This document shows, piece after piece, positions 8,176 to 14,809 of a stretch of 20,740 nucleotides of DNA. Origin of the DNA: Acidobacteriota bacterium (GTDB lineage Bacteria; Acidobacteriota; Terriglobia; Terriglobales; Acidobacteriaceae); NCBI GenBank assembly GCA_021809235.1, contig JAKBAG010000018.1:1-20740 (forward strand). The letters are read 5' to 3'. The position numbers were made by a program, and so were the translations under genes. Each line of letters starts with the position of its first letter. The first letter of the stretch is position 1. The notes under the pieces are model-generated. The model ran no database searches. It was not told the origin of the DNA and saw nothing but the letters and a program-made list of their open reading frames with translations.

Positions 8176-9444
8176 TTACTGCAGCAGCTTGGTGACTTCC
8201 TGCTGCAGGCTGTTGGCCTGCGCCAGAGCCGAAATGCCGGTCTGGCTGAGAATCTCGTACTTGGAGAGATTCGAGGTAGCCTGAGCATAGTCGGTGGCCT
8301 GGATGCTGTTCTGCGCAGCCTGAACGTTCTGCTGCTGCGTGGTCTCCACCTGCGAGACGGCATTCAGGGTGTTGACCTGGGCGCCGAGGTAGCCGCGCTG
8401 GGCTGCCACGTTGCTGATGGCCGCGTTGATCGTGGTCAGCGCGGTCTGGGCATCTCCGGCGTTGAGCAGATCCGTGGTAGCCAGGTTGGAGGTCGTGTCG
8501 CCACCAGCAGCCTGCTGGTAGGTAATCGTCTCCGTGGCTTTGGTGGAGGTGGCCACCGCCGTGGTTGCACCTGTCGTGGTATCGGCCAGCGTTGCATTCG
8601 CAATGGCAACCGTAGAGTTGGTGTTGGTCAGCAGGATGCCCGTATCGGCTGCGTTGGGCGTGGTGTAGCCGACTGCGCCTGCCGTCGTCAGACTTGCCGT
8701 AACACCAGGGATACCATCTTTGTTGATCTCCTGCACCAGACCCGAGAGCGTGGTTGCCGTTGTAGTGAAGTTGTGCGTTGTGCCATCGGCATTGGTGATC
8801 GTGAATTTGATGCCGCCGGTGATCGCATCGCTTGCCTTGGCCGCCGTGGTCAGTGCACCCGATGTATCTTTGGACAGATCAAAGAACTGGCCAGAGGAGC
8901 TTTGCACCACGGTGCCGCCCGAGTCGCCGACAGTCGACGAGGACAGCGGTGCGAAGTACAGGTTGTCGATCGAGGAACCCGTCGTCGAAGAGTCGCCTGT
9001 GTAGATGTTGACGCCAGACGCAGAGCCGGTGAAGACCTGGCTGGAGTTGTAGGTCGTGGTCTGTCCAATGGTGTTGATTTCGGACAGAATCGACTGATAC
9101 TCCTGGTTGGCTGCCGCCGACTGGGAGGAGTTGAGGGTGCCGTTCGCGGTTTCAGTGGCCAGCGTCACGGCCCGGTTGAGCAGGTTCGTCACTTGCGAAA
9201 GCGCGCCGTCGGCAACCTGGAGCATACCGACGCCTTCACTGGCATTGGTGGCCGACTGCGTCAGCGCGGTTGAGTTGGCCTGCAGGCCATTGATGATCGA
9301 CAGACCCGCGGCGTTGTCCGAGCCGGAGTTGATCTGCGAACCCGAGGAGAGCTGCTGGAGCACATTCTGCAGACTCGCCTGTGTGTTATTCAGGTTGTTC
9401 TCTGCCGCGAGTGCGGAGAGATTGTTCAATACGCCGAGAGGCAT
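8176..9444 (-). CDS. fliC: Flagellin FliC
   Basis: This 422-aa flagellin has conserved ends. The N-terminal D0/D1 region (1-140) includes LSSGSQINSGSDNAAGLSI (32-50), and the C-terminal D1/D0 region (335-422) includes QRGYLGAQVNTL and an amphipathic end (SLQQEVTKLLQ). The central 140-335 part is variable, Thr/Ala/Ser-rich, and contains a flagellin-IN-like motif (TLSGLVQEINKDGIPGVTASL region, 232-252). It is exported by the flagellar type III apparatus and polymerises into the filament. The start ATG has CAGGAG 6 nt upstream. Expression should depend on sigma-28: a near-perfect promoter lies about 130 nt upstream, followed by a structured leader. The product has no Cys and no Trp. Confidence 0.96.
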   Translation of the reverse strand: MPLGVLNNLSALAAENNLNNTQASLQNVLQQLSSGSQINSGSDNAAGLSIINGLQANSTALTQSATNASEGVGMLQVADGALSQVTNLLNRAVTLATETANGTLNSSQSAAANQEYQSILSEINTIGQTTTYNSSQVFTGSASGVNIYTGDSSTTGSSIDNLYFAPLSSSTVGDSGGTVVQSSSGQFFDLSKDTSGALTTAAKASDAITGGIKFTITNADGTTHNFTTTATTLSGLVQEINKDGIPGVTASLTTAGAVGYTTPNAADTGILLTNTNSTVAIANATLADTTTGATTAVATSTKATETITYQQAAGGDTTSNLATTDLLNAGDAQTALTTINAAISNVAAQRGYLGAQVNTLNAVSQVETTQQQNVQAAQNSIQATDYAQATSNLSKYEILSQTGISALAQANSLQQEVTKLLQ

Positions 9445-9488
9445 GGGCCACTCCTGTCGATGCCTGAATTAACAGCGCCCGGGAAGCT

Positions 9489-9502
9489 GGCTCCGAAGAA
9501 CC
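9489..9502 (-). other. UUCG-tetraloop hairpin in fliC leader
   Basis: On the fliC mRNA, GGUUC-UUCG-GAGCC forms a 5-bp stem (with one G-U pair) closed by a C(UUCG)G tetraloop, an unusually stable small hairpin. It sits about 45 nt upstream of the fliC start codon and just 5' of the ribosome-binding region. Confidence 0.5.
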
Positions 9503-9510
9503 GTTGCGGG

Positions 9511-9543
9511 TGCGAATCGGAAACGGGAAGCATTCGATTCGCA
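9511..9543 (-). other. 9-bp stem in fliC leader
   Basis: TGCGAATCG and CGATTCGCA form a perfect 9-bp inverted repeat around a 15-nt loop. It lies inside the predicted fliC 5' untranslated region, upstream of the UUCG hairpin. On the transcript it could protect the 5' end or take part in post-transcriptional control. Confidence 0.5.
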
Positions 9544-9582
9544 TGCCCTGCCCCGGGACGGCTGCTGGTGCATCTGGCGCTC

Positions 9583-9609
9583 TTATCGGCGTAGTCGGAA
9601 TGAACTTTA
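9583..9609 (-). promoter_or_regulatory. Sigma-28 (FliA) promoter of fliC
   Basis: On the minus strand, TAAAGTTC (9609-9602), exactly 11 nt, then GCCGATAA (9590-9583). The -35 matches the sigma-28 consensus TAAAGTTT at 7 of 8 positions and the -10 at 8 of 8. The predicted start is near 9576, giving a leader of about 130 nt. Confidence 0.9.
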
Positions 9610-9738
9610 CCCCGGAGGCAAAAAGGATTTGCAAGGATCTGTGCGGAGGGCCATCCGGATGGGCAGCAACAGAAAGTGAACGGGAGAAATCCTGAGAAAA
9701 ACAGTCCTGTTTGCCGACTCTTGTTTTTTGCTCATCTT

Positions 9739-9746
9739 GCCGATAA
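9739..9746 (+). promoter_or_regulatory. Sigma-28-type -10 box before flbD
   Basis: GCCGATAA is an 8/8 match to the FliA -10 element and lies 23 nt upstream of the flbD ATG. The expected -35 position reads CTTGTTTT and keeps only the T-run, so the promoter is incomplete or weak. Confidence 0.5.
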
Positions 9747-9769
9747 AGGACAGGGAAAGGTGCAGGACG

Positions 9770-10066
9770 ATGATTGAAGTGACGCGACTGAATGGCAACA
9801 GCATGCGGATCAACAGTGATCTGATCAAGATCGTGGAGGCATCGCCGGACACGATGCTGACGCTGATCCACGGGGAAAAACTGATTGTGCGCGAGAGCTG
9901 CGAGGAGATTGACGCGCGGATTCTGGACTGGCGTGCGCGGCTGCTGGCGGGGATGGCCCGAAAGCTGCACAGCGAGCAGGCCGTGCTGCAGATGGCCGGG
10001 TTGAGCAGTCTGGATCCGGAGACTGGCACGCCGGGCACGGTGCCGACGCAGGCAGAGAAGGCCTGA
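9770..10066 (+). CDS. flbD: FlbD/SwrD-family flagellar protein
   Basis: This 98-aa protein begins MIEVTRLNG and continues IVEASPDTMLTLIHGEKLIVRES, the hallmark of the short FlbD (SwrD/YlzI) family. Family members are usually about 60-70 aa; here about 35 extra residues at the C-terminus (Ala/Gln/Thr/Pro-rich) follow the conserved core. In Bacillus subtilis SwrD increases flagellar motor power, and the gene typically sits beside motA and motB, as here. It is not the Caulobacter FlbD regulator despite the shared symbol. ATG 9770 is preferred over the in-frame TTG at 9728 because it gives the family N-terminus and has a GCAGGA motif just upstream. Confidence 0.82.
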   Translation: MIEVTRLNGNSMRINSDLIKIVEASPDTMLTLIHGEKLIVRESCEEIDARILDWRARLLAGMARKLHSEQAVLQMAGLSSLDPETGTPGTVPTQAEKA

Positions 10067-10130
10067 AGCAGCGCAAGGGCGGGAAAGGCCGGAAGCGATC
10101 CGGCAGCAAGCACGACGAGGAGAATGCGAT

Positions 10131-10904
10131 ATGGACAAGGCGAGCGTGGGTGGGGTTCTGGTGGCGCTCACCGGCATCTTGGCCGGACTGCTGCTGGAGG
10201 GCGGAAACCTGGGACAGATCTTTCAGCCGACGGCGGCAATGATCGTCTTTGGCGGAACGCTGGGCGCGGTGCTGCTGCAGTTTCCGATGAAGACGGTGGT
10301 GGAGGCCTTTCGCCGGCTGGCAGTTCTGTTTGTGACGCCGCAGATGCAGGACCAGCGGCTGGTGCAGCAGCTGGTGAGCCTAGCCAACAAGGCGCGGCGC
10401 TCCGGCGTGGTCTCCCTCGATGCGGACCTGCGCACGATTGACGATCCGTTTCTGCGCCAGGCGCTGACGCTGGCCGTGGATGGGACCGAGCCGACGGAGC
10501 TGCGGCGGATCATGTCGGTGAGCATGGACTCCCGCAGCGAGGGCGAGGAGCGGCAGCCGGCGGTCTTTGAGTCTGCCGGTGGATTTTCGCCGACGATCGG
10601 GATTCTGGGCGCGGTGCTGGGACTGATTCAGGTGATGCAGCATCTGGACAATATTCAGGCCGTGGGCAAAGGAATTGCCGTGGCCTTTGTGGCGACGATC
10701 TATGGGGTGGGCGCGGCGAATCTCTTCTTTCTGCCGGCGGCGGGCAAGCTGCGGCTGCGTATTCGCGAGGAGCATCTGCGGCGGGAGATGATGCTGGAAA
10801 GCGTGATCTCGATTCTGGAAGGAATGAACCCGCGCATGCTGGAGGTAAAGCTGAGCGGCTATCTGGAAGCGAACCGCGACAGCATGCGGGAGCAGGCGGC
10901 ATGA
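10131..10904 (+). CDS. motA: Flagellar motor stator protein MotA
   Basis: The 257-aa inner-membrane protein has TM1/TM2 at about 5-22 and 33-52, a long cytoplasmic loop (53-145) with charged residues (ARRSG at 88-92, ELRRIM at 123-128), and TM3/TM4 at about 153-172 and 180-202. The conserved prolines at the cytoplasmic faces are present (GGFSPTIGILG, Pro154; FFLPAAGKL, Pro202). MotA and MotB form the 5:2 ion channel that turns the rotor. The start ATG has GAGGAG 8 nt upstream. The stop codon overlaps the motB start (ATGA), so the two are translationally coupled. Confidence 0.93.
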   Translation: MDKASVGGVLVALTGILAGLLLEGGNLGQIFQPTAAMIVFGGTLGAVLLQFPMKTVVEAFRRLAVLFVTPQMQDQRLVQQLVSLANKARRSGVVSLDADLRTIDDPFLRQALTLAVDGTEPTELRRIMSVSMDSRSEGEERQPAVFESAGGFSPTIGILGAVLGLIQVMQHLDNIQAVGKGIAVAFVATIYGVGAANLFFLPAAGKLRLRIREEHLRREMMLESVISILEGMNPRMLEVKLSGYLEANRDSMREQAA

Positions 10905-11722
10905 AGCGACCGGAGACAGGACACAGCTCGAATCGCGAGCGCTGGCTGGTATCGTATGCCGATTTCATCACGCTGCTGTTTGCGTTTTTTGTGGTGCTCT
11001 ATGCCTCGTCGAAGGCCGACCAGCAGAAGCAGGCCCAGGTGGCGCAGGCCATTGATTCGGCCTTCCATGCGCTGGGTATTTTTCCCGAGGCGGGACGGAT
11101 TCCCAGCAACCTGAAAAACATGTCGGTCTACAGTAAGGATCAGCCCATCTCTCCGATGACGATCATCATGGGCGAGGATGTGCTGGCACCGGCGCAGGTG
11201 AAGCAGAATCTGGAGCAGGTGCAGCAGCACATGCAGCAGCTGCTGGCCGATCAGATTGCCCAGCATACCGTCTCTGTGCAGATGGGCAAGGATGGACTGG
11301 TGATCAGCCTGCGCGAGGCTGGATTTTTCCACTCCGGCTCGGCCACGCCGGAGCCGCAGACCCTGCCGGTGTTGCAGCAGATTGCGCAGTCGCTGGGGCG
11401 GACGCGCTATGACCTGCGCATTGAAGGACACACGGACAATCTTCCGATCCATACGGCCGAGTTTGATTCCAACTGGGAGCTTTCCTCGGCGCGGGCCACG
11501 CGGCTGGCACGGATTTTTCTGGCCACCGGTGCGATTATGCCCAGCCGCATCTCAACCGCCGGCTATGCGCAGTATCATCCGGTGGCCAGCAACGATACCG
11601 CCGCAGGCCGGGCGCAGAACCGTCGCGTGGATCTGGTGATTGTGCCGCAGACGAAGGTGAATCTGGCCATGCCGGATGGAGATGCCACACGCGCCGACTG
11701 GCACCGCATCACGGACGAATAG
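10901..11722 (+). CDS. motB: Flagellar motor stator protein MotB
   Basis: The 273-aa protein has a short cytoplasmic N-terminus, one TM helix (about 16-36: SYADFITLLFAFFVVLYASS) with the ion-carrying Asp21, a plug/linker segment and an OmpA-like peptidoglycan-binding domain (about 125-250). Peptidoglycan contacts are visible in IEGHTDNLP (174-182), NWELSSARA (191-199) and GRAQNRRVDL (236-245). The ATG overlaps the motA stop. The Tyr-Ala-Asp context around Asp21 fits the MotB group; whether the ion is H+ or Na+ cannot be decided from this alone. Confidence 0.93.
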   Translation: MKRPETGHSSNRERWLVSYADFITLLFAFFVVLYASSKADQQKQAQVAQAIDSAFHALGIFPEAGRIPSNLKNMSVYSKDQPISPMTIIMGEDVLAPAQVKQNLEQVQQHMQQLLADQIAQHTVSVQMGKDGLVISLREAGFFHSGSATPEPQTLPVLQQIAQSLGRTRYDLRIEGHTDNLPIHTAEFDSNWELSSARATRLARIFLATGAIMPSRISTAGYAQYHPVASNDTAAGRAQNRRVDLVIVPQTKVNLAMPDGDATRADWHRITDE

Positions 11723-11737
11723 CAGGCTGGCCGGGCG

Positions 11738-11743
11738 TACAAT
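11738..11743 (+). promoter_or_regulatory. Leaderless-type -10 hexamer (TPR gene)
   Basis: TACAAT ends exactly 7 nt before the GTG start at 11750, with the 6-nt spacer TTAGCT and no SD. It lies in the 27-bp gap after motB, giving the TPR-metallopeptidase pair its own predicted promoter. Confidence 0.6.
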
Positions 11744-11749
11744 TTAGCT

Positions 11750-12184
11750 GTGACGAGCGATCACCCTGAGATGCAGCAAAACAGGCAGGAGTGGGAGGCA
11801 GCTGGATCCGGCGCGCAGCCATCGCGTATGCAGAACTCCCAGGACTGGACCGACCGGGCGATGGAGCAGTTGGCCGCCGGCGAGACGGCGGCTGCGGTGG
11901 AGTCCTTTCGCGCGGCCGTGCAGGCGGACCCGGACAATCTGGAGGCCTATCACGGGCTGGTACGGGCGCTCTGCGATGCCGGGCGTCCGGCTGAGGCCGT
12001 GACCGCTGCCCTGGCCCTGACGGTGCTGTCGCCGAGCGATCCGCTGGCCCACACCTGCCTGTCGATTGCGCTGCAGCAGGATGGGCAGATTCCGCAGGCC
12101 GAGGCAGCGGCTGGTCGGGCACGGATTCTGGAATGGAAGCAACAGTTGCAGGCAGGAGAAGAGGCCCATGCGAATCTTTCCTGA
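11750..12184 (+). CDS. Small TPR-repeat protein
   Basis: This is a 144-aa soluble protein with no signal peptide. After a Gln-rich N-terminus (1-30), residues 32-135 form about three tetratricopeptide-like helix pairs (AMEQLAAGETAAAVESF, then ADPDNLEAYHGLVRAL, then SPSDPLAHTCLSIALQ), so it is probably a protein-protein interaction scaffold. The GTG start is chosen because it is the only start that fits the leaderless -10 at 11738; an internal ATG (codon 8) exists but has no SD. Its last 17 nt overlap the metallopeptidase gene, so the two proteins are likely made together. The partner is unknown. Confidence 0.72.
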   Translation: MTSDHPEMQQNRQEWEAAGSGAQPSRMQNSQDWTDRAMEQLAAGETAAAVESFRAAVQADPDNLEAYHGLVRALCDAGRPAEAVTAALALTVLSPSDPLAHTCLSIALQQDGQIPQAEAAAGRARILEWKQQLQAGEEAHANLS

Positions 12185-13007
12185 GCTGCTGTTTGACGAT
12201 CTGCCGCCGCGTCCGATGCAACGCCCGGCACAGCGCCCCCTGCAGCACGAAGACGGCCACAAGCCAGCGCCCACCGCGCGGCGCGGCCGCACTGTCGGGG
12301 CCGGCAAAGCCAGTCGCGTGGCCCACGAGGATGCGCATCGCATCTTTGCCGAGGAGTATCGGCAACTGCGTCCGCGGGCGCCGATGCCGGAGATTGAGGT
12401 CAGGTTTCGCCGCTTTGTCTCGCTGAACACAACGATCCGGCTGCGGGAAAACCGGCTGATGGCCAGCCTCTCTGACCTGCTGGAAGGCGCGCCGGAGACG
12501 GTGCTGCGCGCCATTGCCCACATCCTGCTGGCCAAGCTCTATCGCAAACCAATCGACAAGGCGCACAACCAGCGCTACAAGCGATTCCAGTACAGCGAGG
12601 CCGTGGCGCGGCAGACCGAGCAGATCCGCTCGACGCGCGGAGCCAAGCGCCTGCCGGGTCCGGAGGGTCGCTACTACCACCTGGAAGAGGTCTTTGACTC
12701 CCTGAACGAGCGATTCTTCCACAACCTGCTGGGACGCCCAAGCCTGACCTGGAGCGAGCACTACGCCCGCCGCCAGCTGGGACACTACGACGCGGCGCAC
12801 AACACGATTGTGGTCAGCAAGGTCTTTGACCGGCCCTCCAGCCCGCGCTACGCGATCGAGTATCTGCTCTACCACGAGATGCTGCACCTGAAGCATCCGG
12901 TGACGGTGCGTGGAACGCGGCGCTGCGTTCACGGACCGGCCTTTCGCGCCGAGGAGAAACTCTTTCCGCAGCTGGCCGAGGCACAGGCATTTCTGAAGCG
13001 GCTGTGA
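12168..13007 (+). CDS. SprT/YgjP-like zinc metallopeptidase
   Basis: The 279-aa protein has a basic, Pro/Gln/Arg-rich, probably disordered N-terminus (10-50). A central helical part follows, then a C-terminal zinc-metallopeptidase-like domain with HExxH as HEMLH (236-240) in the context YLLYHEMLHLKHPV. A downstream CVHGPAFRAEEKLFP (253-267) supplies the candidate third ligand region. The layout (N-T-I-V-V-S strand, then the helix with HExxH, then HG--F) resembles SprT-like and YgjP-type (DUF45) proteins. The substrate is not predictable; no signal peptide is seen, so it is cytoplasmic. ATG 12168 is preferred over the earlier in-frame start at 12066 because it has AGGAG (12154-12158) upstream and avoids a long overlap. 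It overlaps the TPR gene by 17 nt and ends 15 bp from the convergent ribBX-like gene. Confidence 0.72.
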   Translation: MRIFPELLFDDLPPRPMQRPAQRPLQHEDGHKPAPTARRGRTVGAGKASRVAHEDAHRIFAEEYRQLRPRAPMPEIEVRFRRFVSLNTTIRLRENRLMASLSDLLEGAPETVLRAIAHILLAKLYRKPIDKAHNQRYKRFQYSEAVARQTEQIRSTRGAKRLPGPEGRYYHLEEVFDSLNERFFHNLLGRPSLTWSEHYARRQLGHYDAAHNTIVVSKVFDRPSSPRYAIEYLLYHEMLHLKHPVTVRGTRRCVHGPAFRAEEKLFPQLAEAQAFLKRL

Positions 13008-13022
13008 CGGGCCGCCGCAGGC

Positions 13023-14222
13023 TCAGCTCCGGGCGGAATCGCTGAGCGGAATCGGCACCTGTTCGACAATCTCCAGACCAAAGCCATGCAGAGCCGGGAC
13101 GTGCATCGGGGTGTTCGAGAGCAGCCGGATGCGCTGGATGCCAAGATCGGTCAGAATCTGGCCACCAAGGCCGACGGCGCGCACGATGCGGCGATGACGA
13201 TCCTCGTTGGCCTCACGGGCGCGTTGATCCGGATGCAGCAGCATCTGCCCGCCATCCCAGTCAAAGCCGCGGCTGGTGTTGTGAAGATAGACGATGGCGC
13301 CGCAACCCTCCTCGGCAATGCGCTGCATGGAGGCATCGAGCAGAGCGCGGCAGTTGCACTGCGCGGCGAAGACATCGCCGGCGGTGCAGTGGGTGTGGAC
13401 GCGGACCAGCACTGGGCGATGGTCTGCGTCCTGAGCGGCAGTCTCGTCGGGATTGCCGTAGACCAGCGCCAGATGGCTTTCGCCGCCGTTGATCTCGCTC
13501 TCGTAGGCGATCAGGCGGAAGGTTCCGAAGCGGTTGGTCAGCGAGCTTTGACCCACGCGACGGATATAACGCTCGTGGCGCAGCCGGTAGCGGATGAGCT
13601 CGGCGACGGTGAGCATCTTGAGCTGGTGCTCGGCACAGAAGCGGACAAGATCCGGCACGCGGGCCATGGTGCCGTCCTCGTTCATGATCTCGCAGATGAC
13701 GCCGGCCGGCTCCAGCCCGGCCATGCGCGCCAGATCGACCGAGGCCTCCGTCTGGCCGGCACGCACCAGCACGCCTCCCTGCCGGGCACGCAGCGGAAAG
13801 ACATGGCCGGGACGGGCCAGATCGGCAGCCGTGGACTCCGGGGCAATGGCGGTGCGGATGGTGTGGGCGCGATCGTGCGCGGAGATGCCGGTGGATACGC
13901 CCTCCCGCGCCTCAATGGACTCCGTGAATGCCGTGCCGAAGCGCGAGGAGTTGCGCTGGGTCATGGGCGGCAGGTGCAGGTGGTCGGCTCGCTCCTCGGT
14001 GAGCGTGAGGCAGATGAGTCCGCGACCGAAGCGGGCCATGAAGTTGATGGCCTCCGGAGTGACGAACTGGGCAGCCAGCGTAAGATCCCCTTCGTTTTCG
14101 CGATCCTCGTCATCAACCACGACGACCATGCGCCCGGCGCGAATCTCCTCGATGGCGGCTGGAACATCGACAAACGGCGAGGGCACGGCGGCAACTGCAG
14201 CAATTCCGGATTCAGTGGTCAT
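13023..14222 (-). CDS. RibB (DHBP synthase) fused to a degenerate RibA domain (RibBX-like)
   Basis: The product is 399 aa. Residues 20-205 are 3,4-dihydroxy-2-butanone-4-phosphate synthase with intact motifs: DDEDRENEGDL (37-47), STGISAHDRAHTIR (110-123) and RPGHVFPL (137-144), so it should convert ribulose 5-phosphate to the four-carbon riboflavin precursor. Residues 228-390 are a GTP cyclohydrolase II-like domain. The zinc cysteines are kept (C279, C289, C291 in HCTAGDVFAAQCNC), but the QEGRGIGL motif reads NTSRGFDW (315-322). The following catalytic Asp/Arg/Tyr region is also changed (IVRAVGLGGQIL, 346-357). This resembles RibBX, in which the second domain lacks GTP cyclohydrolase II activity, so a separate RibA would be needed. 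ATG 14222 is chosen over the far upstream in-frame start because it sits 47 nt after a terminator and directly precedes the conserved domain. Confidence 0.82.
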   Translation of the reverse strand: MTTESGIAAVAAVPSPFVDVPAAIEEIRAGRMVVVVDDEDRENEGDLTLAAQFVTPEAINFMARFGRGLICLTLTEERADHLHLPPMTQRNSSRFGTAFTESIEAREGVSTGISAHDRAHTIRTAIAPESTAADLARPGHVFPLRARQGGVLVRAGQTEASVDLARMAGLEPAGVICEIMNEDGTMARVPDLVRFCAEHQLKMLTVAELIRYRLRHERYIRRVGQSSLTNRFGTFRLIAYESEINGGESHLALVYGNPDETAAQDADHRPVLVRVHTHCTAGDVFAAQCNCRALLDASMQRIAEEGCGAIVYLHNTSRGFDWDGGQMLLHPDQRAREANEDRHRRIVRAVGLGGQILTDLGIQRIRLLSNTPMHVPALHGFGLEIVEQVPIPLSDSARS

Positions 14223-14269
14223 CCCTGGGCAACTCCAGAGCCTATTGTCGCCGACAGATGGTGCAAGAG

Positions 14270-14300
14270 AAAAGCGCCAGGCAAAATGCCTGGCGCTTTT
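14270..14300 (-). terminator. Bidirectional-type terminator hairpin
   Basis: A perfect 14-bp stem (14270-14283 with 14287-14300) reads AAAAGCGCCAGGCA, with a 3-nt loop. The A-run before and T-run after mean that it can act in both directions. On the minus strand it ends the 75-aa gene (stop at 14335) 34 nt earlier, and it isolates ribBX-like transcription from upstream. Confidence 0.85.
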
Positions 14301-14334
14301 CCCGATGAGTCTGTTGCGGTATATAGATACAACG

Positions 14335-14562
14335 TTAGAGAGTGGATTCGATCTCGAAGCCCCAGGCCTCAAGCAGCGCTTCGGGAATGTACTTGGAATT
14401 GCGGTTACGACGCGCCCACTCCCGCAGACGGGTGGAGCGGATGTACTGATCGGGAGTCAGCTTGAACTCCTTGACGATCTGCTCAAAAGACGTGACCGTT
14501 GGAACCACAGGGCCGATTGGCTCGGGTTTGCCCCAGTTGGGATTACCGCGACGTTTTGCCAT
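14335..14562 (-). CDS. Small basic protein, 75 aa, function unknown
   Basis: I do not recognise the family. The sequence starts MAKRRGNPNWGKPEPIGP (basic, Pro/Gly-rich), then becomes helical with alternating charges (SFEQIVKEFKLTPDQYIRS, TRLREWARRNRNSKYIPEALLEAWGFE). No membrane segment or cysteine is seen. Reasons to accept it as real are the ATG with AGAGGA about 12 nt upstream, the amino-acid composition and the dedicated terminator after it. A helix-turn-helix-like DNA- or RNA-binding role is possible from the charge pattern, but there is no motif to prove it. It may be translated in relation to the overlapping 43-aa upstream ORF. Confidence 0.7.
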   Translation of the reverse strand: MAKRRGNPNWGKPEPIGPVVPTVTSFEQIVKEFKLTPDQYIRSTRLREWARRNRNSKYIPEALLEAWGFEIESTL

Positions 14563-14674
14563 GAATCCGATGTCCTCTTTCCAAGGTATGTGCGTACGAT
14601 GCTCGCGTGACTTGAAGGCAGTGCCTGAGAGCGGGTGAGCCCGGGGAAGGCTGGCTTTTTCTACAACCCCTCAT
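14543..14674 (-). CDS. Possible 43-aa leader ORF overlapping the 75-aa gene
   Basis: An ATG at 14674 follows a textbook SD (TAAAGGAG, 14690-14683) with an 8-nt spacer, the best ribosome-binding site in this area. The frame encodes 43 residues (MRGCRKSQPSPGSP..., ending GKTSR) and stops 20 nt inside the downstream gene in another frame. The peptide is basic with two Cys. It may be a leader peptide that couples translation to the 75-aa gene, or only an SD lying upstream by chance. Confidence 0.35.
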   Translation of the reverse strand: MRGCRKSQPSPGSPALRHCLQVTRASYAHTLERGHRIHGKTSR

Positions 14675-14809
14675 ACAAACCACTCCTTTACAGTACCAAT
14701 TTTCATAGAAAAATGCAAGCCCGACGGGCCTGTCCCTCGATCCTGGAAATTTCAGCTTATCAGATTGATTCCAATAGATTTCCAGTAACAATTATGAGCG
14801 TTCCGGGGA

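Larger units (their letters stand above)
9445..9769. other. Divergent fliC / flbD control region
   Basis: This 325-bp gene-free region separates the filament genes (minus) from the stator genes (plus). It holds the fliC sigma-28 promoter and structured leader on the minus strand, and a second GCCGATAA box before flbD on the plus strand. No convincing small gene was found in it. Confidence 0.7.

Noticed and set aside
8098..9273. 391-codon plus-strand frame opposite fliC
   Set aside because: It is Gly/Arg/Cys-rich with no domain, and fully overlaps an unambiguous flagellin on the other strand.
11709..12932. 407-codon minus-strand frame opposite the TPR and metallopeptidase genes
   Set aside because: Low-complexity Pro/Arg-rich translation; both plus-strand genes have recognisable motifs and ribosome or promoter signals.
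13086..14610. Plus-strand frames of 459 and 338 codons opposite the ribBX-like gene
   Set aside because: Shadows of the GC-rich coding strand; the minus frame carries intact RibB motifs.
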